The position numbers and the translations under genes were made by a program. A model generated the notes under the pieces. The model was given only the letters and a program-made list of their open reading frames with translations. It was not told where the DNA came from and ran no database searches. Below are positions 41,781 to 46,268 of a stretch of 46,268 bases of DNA, piece by piece; the first letter of the stretch is position 1, and each line of letters begins with the position of its first letter. This DNA comes from Phycisphaerae bacterium (lineage in GTDB: Bacteria; Planctomycetota; Phycisphaerae; Tepidisphaerales; Tepidisphaeraceae): positions 1 through 46,268 of the forward strand of contig BPJO01000022.1 of NCBI GenBank assembly GCA_026004655.1. Reading direction: 5' to 3'.

Positions 41781-43460
41781 ATGCGATCAGATTTTCCTCG
41801 TCCTCATTCATCGGTGGTTACGGATGGTCCTCAGCGGGCGCCCCAGCGGGCTTTTTTCAAGGCCATGGGTCTGACCGATGACGACATTTATCGTCCGTGG
41901 GTGGGTATCGCCTCGACCTGGAACGAAGCCACACCGTGCAACATCACGCTCGACCGTCAGGCCAAAGCCGCCAAACGGGGAGTCAGTGAAGCCGGAGGCA
42001 CGCCTCGCGAGTTTGTCACCATTGCCGTCTCGGACGGGATAGCGATGGGCCATGAGGGGATGAAATCGTCTTTGGTGAGTCGAGAAACCATCGCTGATTC
42101 GATCGAATTGATGATGCGAGCTCACGGGTATGACGCGATAGTCGGTCTGGCCGGTTGTGATAAATCTTTGCCGGGAACCCTCATGGCGATGGCGCGTTTG
42201 GACGTTCCGAGCGTGTTCTTGTACGGGGGCACGATCATGCCGGGAAAGTTCAAAGGCAAAGACGTGACGATCGTGGACGTGTACGAGGGGGTCGGAGCTC
42301 ACGCGACGGGCAAGATGACCGATGAGGAGTTGTACGAGCTGGAATGCAACGCTTGTCCGACGGCCGGTTCCTGTGGTGGTCAGTTCACCGCTAACACGAT
42401 GGCGTGTGTGGCCGAGGCTTTGGGATTGGCGTTACCGGGATCCGGTTCACCCCCGGCCATCGAAGAAGCAAGAGACCGGGGGGCGTATGAATCCGGAAAG
42501 GCAGTCTTGTCGCTTTTGGAAAAAGGGATCACAGCCCGTCAAATTCTCACCCGAAAGGCGTTCGAAAACGCCGTCGCGATCGGGGCGTGTACCGGAGGAT
42601 CGACCAACATCTTCCTGCATTTGCCAGCGATCGCGCATGAAGCCGGGATCGAACTGACTTTGGACGACATCGACCGGATTTGTCATCGGACCCCCCATTT
42701 TGTGGACCTCATGCCCGGGGGAAAATACACCGCTTATGACGTGTACAAAGTGGGTGGAACCCCGGCGATTCTCAAAGCCCTTCTCGATGCCGGGTTGCTC
42801 CACGGGGATTGTCTGACGGTGACCGGAAAAACCCATGCAGAAAATCTGAAGGATGTCCAAGTTCCCGGCCGGGAGCAGGACGTCATTCGACCAGTGTCCG
42901 ACCCGATTCGTCCGACGGGGGGGTTAAAACTGTTAAAAGGCAATTTCGCACCGGAGGGGTGTGTGATCAAGGTGGCCGGGGTGAAAAACCTCAAACACCG
43001 GGGTCCGGTACGAGTCTTTGACGGGGAAGAATCCTGCATGCAGGCGGTTCAGTCCCAACAGATCAAAAAGGGAGACGTGGTGGTTATCCGATACGAAGGT
43101 CCCAAAGGCGGTCCCGGGATGCGTGAGATGCTGGCGGTGACCGCTGCCATCTACGGACAGGGGTTGGGACATGACGTGTGCCTGATCACGGACGGTCGGT
43201 TTTCAGGGGGCACGAGGGGGCTTTGCATCGGACATGTCGGTCCGGAAGCTCAGGTCGGAGGACCGATCGCGTTGGTAAAGGATGGGGATATCATCAACGT
43301 CGATGCCGAAGCCGGGACCATCACCCTGGAAGTCAGCGAAGATGAACTGTCCCGTCGTCGTTCCGACTGGACTGCACCACAACCCCGTTATACCCGTGGG
43401 GTCTTAGCCAAATACGCGCGTCTGGTCGGACCCGCCTGCCTTGGCGCGGTCACTAGCTGA
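41781..43460 (+). CDS. ilvD: Dihydroxy-acid dehydratase
   Basis: The 559-residue enzyme removes water from 2,3-dihydroxy-isovalerate and related acids in valine, isoleucine and leucine synthesis. The cluster ligands appear as Cys53 (TPCN), Cys126 (GCDKSLPG) and Cys198 (CPTAGSCGG, with Cys192 nearby). TPCN is the version found in [2Fe-2S] dehydratases, so this is probably that class, an inference. ITDGRFSGGTRGLCIGHVGPEA and SDWTAPQ near the end match the family. The ATG has AAGGA nine bases upstream. A structured leader lies before it; no other branched-chain amino acid gene is adjacent. Its 3' end has a weak hairpin (TCCGAC/GTCGGA near 43507-43530). Confidence 0.96.
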   Translation: MRSDFPRPHSSVVTDGPQRAPQRAFFKAMGLTDDDIYRPWVGIASTWNEATPCNITLDRQAKAAKRGVSEAGGTPREFVTIAVSDGIAMGHEGMKSSLVSRETIADSIELMMRAHGYDAIVGLAGCDKSLPGTLMAMARLDVPSVFLYGGTIMPGKFKGKDVTIVDVYEGVGAHATGKMTDEELYELECNACPTAGSCGGQFTANTMACVAEALGLALPGSGSPPAIEEARDRGAYESGKAVLSLLEKGITARQILTRKAFENAVAIGACTGGSTNIFLHLPAIAHEAGIELTLDDIDRICHRTPHFVDLMPGGKYTAYDVYKVGGTPAILKALLDAGLLHGDCLTVTGKTHAENLKDVQVPGREQDVIRPVSDPIRPTGGLKLLKGNFAPEGCVIKVAGVKNLKHRGPVRVFDGEESCMQAVQSQQIKKGDVVVIRYEGPKGGPGMREMLAVTAAIYGQGLGHDVCLITDGRFSGGTRGLCIGHVGPEAQVGGPIALVKDGDIINVDAEAGTITLEVSEDELSRRRSDWTAPQPRYTRGVLAKYARLVGPACLGAVTS

Positions 43461-43544
43461 GGGTGGTGATCCGGATCCCGATGGGACTGATTCCTTAACC
43501 GATTCCGTCCGACGAACCCAACCCGGTCGGATTTCCTGATTCTC

Positions 43545-43576
43545 TTGTAAAACGGCAGGAAAAGTGGGAATATAAT
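43545..43576 (+). promoter_or_regulatory. Candidate miaB promoter, short or absent leader
   Basis: A consensus TATAAT lies at 43571-43576. TTGTAA at 43545-43550 is the only -35-like element, 20 bp upstream, longer than ideal. The -10 ends 11 bases before the miaB ATG at 43588, so the leader would be about four bases and without a ribosome binding site. Confidence 0.55.
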
Positions 43577-43587
43577 CGGTTCGACTC

Positions 43588-45087
43588 ATGCCGAAGTTGT
43601 ATTTGGAAACGTTTGGTTGTCAGATGAACGTCCTAGACTCGGAGCTGGTGCTGTCTCAGCTGCGCGGTCAGGGGTACGAACCGACCGACGATCGTCACTC
43701 GGCCGACGTGATCATTTATAACACCTGTTCGGTTCGGGAACACGCAGAACAAAAAGTCTGGTCGCGTCTGGGGGAGTTACGGGAACGTAAAAAAAACGAA
43801 CCGCACCTGGTGGTCGGGGTCATCGGTTGCATGGCCGAGCGGGAAGGGACGGATATTTTCAGACGTCACCCGCACATTGACATTCTGTGTGGTCCTGCGG
43901 AACTGGATAAGCTGCCTGCCATGGTGCACAACGCTTGTGTGACCAATCGTCAGTCTGACCAACCCCGGGTCGGACGTCAGGTGGCGTTGATGGGGCAATC
44001 CGTCCGAAGGTCTTCGACACTTCAGGTTGCCCGAGACGAACTGGAGATGCTGGACCTGTCTCGGGCCATTTCGCCCGGGGATCAGATGAGTCAGGCTTAC
44101 GTCCGGATCACACGGGGGTGCAACAAGTTCTGCACGTACTGCGTGGTGCCTTACACGCGGGGTCCGGAAGTGCACCGTCCGCCGGGAAATATCATTGAAG
44201 AAGTCCGTAAACTCGTCGATTCCGGAGCCAAAGAGGTCACTCTTTTGGGTCAGACCATCAATCACTACTTTTTTGAGCAAAACGGTCGTCGGACCACGTT
44301 TGCCGATTTGTTGTACCAGATCCATGAAGCCGTCCCGGACCTGCCCCGGCTCCGGTTCGTGACGAGTTTCCCCCGTGATTTTACGGACGAAGCACTTCAG
44401 GCGATGCGCGACTGTCCTCGGATTTGTCGTTACCTGCATGTCCCTGCCCAGCACGGAAACAACCGCATTCTCAAGCTCATGAACCGGGGATATACGATCG
44501 AACAATACCGTGAGTTCATTGATCGTGCCCGGGACTATATGCCCGATATTTCCATTGCCAGCGATTTTATAGTGGGTTTCCCGACCGAAACGGATGAGGA
44601 GTTCGAACAGTGCTGTGACATTATCCGTTACGCGCGGTTCAAAAACTCGTTCATTTTCAAGTATTCTCCCCGACCCGGAACTGTCGCGATCGACCGGTTT
44701 GACGATGACGTTCCTGAAACGGTCAAACGAGAACGGAACAATCGGCTGCTCGACGTGCAAGGCGAAATCTGTGCTCAAAACAACCGCGCCATGATCGGAA
44801 AAACCGTGGAAGTCATGGTCGAGGGAGAAAGCAAACTGGTTTCGCGACGAGCCAAATCCAACACAGGAGTCGAACTGGGCGCGGGCTTCCAACGAAAACA
44901 ATCGGTTTCTTTGTCCACGAATCAGACACAACTGGTGGGCCGAACCCGTGGGGATCAGGTGGTCGTATTCGAGGGGGATTTGTCTCTGAAAGGCCAGTTG
45001 CTGGACGTGGTCATTACGGATGCTCAGCAAATGACGTTGTTCGGAAAACGGGTCGAATCTCCTGCCGAGTTGGTCGGTGCTTCCTGA
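43588..45087 (+). CDS. miaB: tRNA-2-methylthio-N6-dimethylallyladenosine synthase
   Basis: The 499-residue radical-SAM methylthiotransferase modifies A37 of tRNAs reading codons beginning with U. Three N-terminal domain cysteines (C11, C47, C81 in FGCQMN, NTCSVRE, IGCMAERE) bind one 4Fe-4S cluster. C178, C182 and C185 in RGCNKFCTYCVVPYTRG bind the radical-SAM cluster. LGQTINHY, PAQHGNNRILKLMNRGYT and DFIVGFPTETDEEFE are family blocks, and a TRAM domain is at about 390-490. The order fits MiaB better than MtaB or RimO (QTINHY for LGQNVNSY). The start lacks a ribosome binding site. It faces the small coiled-coil gene convergently. Confidence 0.93.
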   Translation: MPKLYLETFGCQMNVLDSELVLSQLRGQGYEPTDDRHSADVIIYNTCSVREHAEQKVWSRLGELRERKKNEPHLVVGVIGCMAEREGTDIFRRHPHIDILCGPAELDKLPAMVHNACVTNRQSDQPRVGRQVALMGQSVRRSSTLQVARDELEMLDLSRAISPGDQMSQAYVRITRGCNKFCTYCVVPYTRGPEVHRPPGNIIEEVRKLVDSGAKEVTLLGQTINHYFFEQNGRRTTFADLLYQIHEAVPDLPRLRFVTSFPRDFTDEALQAMRDCPRICRYLHVPAQHGNNRILKLMNRGYTIEQYREFIDRARDYMPDISIASDFIVGFPTETDEEFEQCCDIIRYARFKNSFIFKYSPRPGTVAIDRFDDDVPETVKRERNNRLLDVQGEICAQNNRAMIGKTVEVMVEGESKLVSRRAKSNTGVELGAGFQRKQSVSLSTNQTQLVGRTRGDQVVVFEGDLSLKGQLLDVVITDAQQMTLFGKRVESPAELVGAS

Positions 45088-45206
45088 CCGGACCGACACC
45101 AGGATTTATACGGTCTGATTTGACGTCGGTACAACAGTGTTGGCAGATCACCGGACCGGTGACCCCGGCTCGAAGATTTTCTTGTAATCTCTTTTCGAAT
45201 AGGGGT

Positions 45207-45491
45207 TTACCGTCCGCCTAGCCCGCGTCCGGTCAGAGCCCTTGCGATGGTCGCCGGGGAGTTGGCGACCGAACCGCTGGTGTGATGATCGACCAGTTCG
45301 GCAGTGAGTTTGCGGTTGGTCGATTCGACGGGGGGTTTTCCGATCACCGCTGCGATCTGGTTGACTTCATCCTTCTTGATCGCCAGTTTTTGTTCAAGGT
45401 CTTGGATCTGTGCTTCCAAGGCTTGATATTCCTGCAAGGCCTGTTGATACAGGGTTTCACCTTCATTCAGCCAGTCTTTAAACGTTTTCAC
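45207..45491 (-). CDS. Small coiled-coil protein, unknown function
   Basis: The 94-residue protein starts at GTG (complement of 45489-45491) with GGAGG nine bases upstream. Residues about 10-50 (LYQQALQEYQALEAQIQDLEQKLAIKKDEVNQIAAVI) form a strong heptad coiled coil, so it probably oligomerises. The C-terminal 40 residues are Ser/Thr/Gly-rich and disordered, ending RALTGRGLGGR. No signal peptide or membrane segment is present and I do not recognise a family. It has its own promoter candidate with a palindrome at 45526-45539. Confidence 0.65.
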   Translation of the reverse strand: MKTFKDWLNEGETLYQQALQEYQALEAQIQDLEQKLAIKKDEVNQIAAVIGKPPVESTNRKLTAELVDHHTSGSVANSPATIARALTGRGLGGR

Positions 45492-45517
45492 CGGTTTAAA
45501 CCTCCAAAGTTAATGCA

Positions 45518-45539
45518 AGTATACACGATTTTGAAATCG
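45518..45539 (-). promoter_or_regulatory. Promoter -10 and palindromic operator of the coiled-coil gene
   Basis: On the minus strand TATACT (45518-45523) is a near-consensus -10, about 26 bases before the GTG start. Just upstream CGATTT-TG-AAATCG (45526-45539) is a perfect 14-bp palindrome lying in the spacer between -10 and -35, where a repressor would block polymerase. No good -35 is visible (TTGTCG is 21 bp away). Confidence 0.45.
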
Positions 45540-45627
45540 GGTTTCGACAAAACGAGAAAATGTCCTTCCGACGACTAAAAACCACCAACGTACCTCAGGA
45601 TCAGATCATTCCACGCCATAGTGACGC

Positions 45628-46268
45628 TCAGCCAAGCCGCGACAGACCCAAGACTCCCGCGATCAGGATCAACCATGTCGCATTGATTTTGCTCGATACG
45701 ATCAATCCGATCCCGACTACGACGATCAGAGCATTGAGAAGATCCCAGTTTCCTTGAAACCTCAAAACGGTCGAACTCATGGTGTACAGGGAATAACCAA
45801 TCAGGACCAGGACCGACGCGTTCATCGCATCCAAGGCACTTCGGACCCAACCCTGTTGACGAAGAGAATCGAATCGTGGGGCCAGTAAAGCCACTAAAAC
45901 GAAGGAAGGTGTGAAAATGGCGACCGTCGCCAGGATCGCGCCTACAAACCCACCGACATCCCCTGCCCCGAAAGTCGAATGTCCCAAAAGATACCCCAGA
46001 AAAGTGGCAGTCGTTAAAAGCGGTCCGGGCGTGAACTGACCGACCGTGATAGCATCGGTCAGTTGCTGTGAATTGATCCATCCATACTTCTCCACAAGTC
46101 CTGATTGCAGGAAGCTGATTAATACGTATCCGCTTCCAAAAAGGGTGGCCCCGACTTTTAAGAAAAACAGGATCATCGGGATCCACGAAGGATCGGAATG
46201 GATAGGGGAAGGTGCTTTGAGCAACAAAGGCGCCGGGACGAGAATCGACCCTGCAGACAATGACCGGA
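45628..46268 (-). CDS. Chromate transporter (ChrA family), C-terminal half, 5' end outside the window
   Basis: This is the C-terminal part of a CHR-family transporter. About five to six membrane segments are visible, with the domain signature ILFFLKVGATLFGSGYVL, YGWINSQQLTDAITVGQFTPGPLLTTATFLGYLL, then ILATVAIFTPSFVLVAL. It reads without a stop to base 46268. The region before PMILFFLKVG (LVPAPLLLKAPSPIHSDPSW) looks like the linker joining the two halves of a long-chain CHR protein, so a TTG at 46258-46260 is probably not the start. Characterised members expel chromate from the cytoplasm; transport of other anions is possible. Confidence 0.88.
   Translation of the reverse strand, partial: RSLSAGSILVPAPLLLKAPSPIHSDPSWIPMILFFLKVGATLFGSGYVLISFLQSGLVEKYGWINSQQLTDAITVGQFTPGPLLTTATFLGYLLGHSTFGAGDVGGFVGAILATVAIFTPSFVLVALLAPRFDSLRQQGWVRSALDAMNASVLVLIGYSLYTMSSTVLRFQGNWDLLNALIVVVGIGLIVSSKINATWLILIAGVLGLSRLG

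Noticed and set aside
43777..45099. A 440-codon open frame on the minus strand opposite miaB
   Set aside because: The translation has no recognisable domain and is rich in His/Arg/Phe as expected for the mirror of a conserved gene; the plus strand is clearly miaB.
45140..45165. TCACCGG-A-CCGGTGA palindrome after miaB
   Set aside because: A one-base centre makes a poor hairpin and no promoter is nearby; it may be chance in GC-rich DNA.
46258..46260. TTG as true start of the chromate transporter
   Set aside because: The residues before the first membrane segment look like an inter-domain linker and the frame stays open to the window end.
1..46268. tRNA, rRNA, CRISPR arrays, insertion sequences, prophage
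   Set aside because: I looked for T-arm motifs, regularly spaced repeats and transposase or integrase motifs in both strands and found none that holds up.

Overview
This window looks like a chromosomal segment of a Planctomycetota bacterium, most likely class Phycisphaerae. The lineage call is an inference from gene content. It contains two prepilin-type N-terminal cleavage/methylation proteins with the planctomycete H-x9-DG motif, a PEP-CTERM protein, a DUF4914 protein, a DUF6785/DUF6784 transporter remnant, a XylR-type AraC regulator, a Big_5 plus sugar-dehydrogenase-like secreted protein, and three DevC-like permeases. There is no rRNA, recognisable tRNA, CRISPR array, insertion sequence or phage gene. 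No gene-free stretch exceeds about 300 bases; the longest are 12512-12791 (between divergent dnaE and polX), 16201-16431 (hairpins, described below), 33501-33706 and 157-357.

Layout. 1-2363 (minus): nadK, a small membrane protein and a membrane-anchored DUF167 protein, then the N-terminus of a secreted prenyltransferase/squalene-oxidase-repeat protein. 2514-8790 (plus): an ABC export locus with three paralogous FtsX/MacB-type permeases, a TetR regulator between the first two, one ATPase and one membrane-fusion protein. Permeases 1 and 2 each carry one single-base frameshift in a homopolymer. 8855-14567: divergent dnaE and polX, both with PHP domains. 14608-18210: a secreted TPR protein with a catalytically dead trypsin-like domain, then a membrane-anchored beta-propeller protein.

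18217-25428 is a probable beta-glucan or algal-polysaccharide locus: an AraC/XylR regulator faces a small coupled ORF and a prepilin-like protein, followed by PEP-CTERM protein, second prepilin-like protein, GH5 and secreted GH16. Two copies of a conserved 33-bp site, each with TCGCA repeats 21 bp apart, precede the two halves and are the best candidate operators of the regulator. 25442-29141: nucleotide-sugar epimerase and an AlgI/AlgJ-like O-acetylation pair. 29105-33500: NhaR-like LysR regulator, DUF4914 protein with a PEPCK-like P-loop, and an L-lysine 6-transaminase-like enzyme. 33707-35789: a heavily frameshifted DUF6785/DUF6784 transporter pseudogene. 35852-38558: WcaF-like acetyltransferase and CHX-type cation/proton antiporter. 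38708-41651: a coupled lipoprotein, degenerate GHMP kinase and inositol-monophosphatase-like operon. 41781-45087: ilvD and miaB. 45207-46268 (minus): a small coiled-coil protein and the C-terminal half of a chromate transporter that runs off the window.

Several genes (nadK, the propeller protein, the lipoprotein, miaB) have a promoter -10 element only 7 to 11 bases before the start codon and no Shine-Dalgarno sequence, suggesting leaderless mRNAs. Other genes, notably in the polysaccharide operon, have strong GGAGG-type sites.
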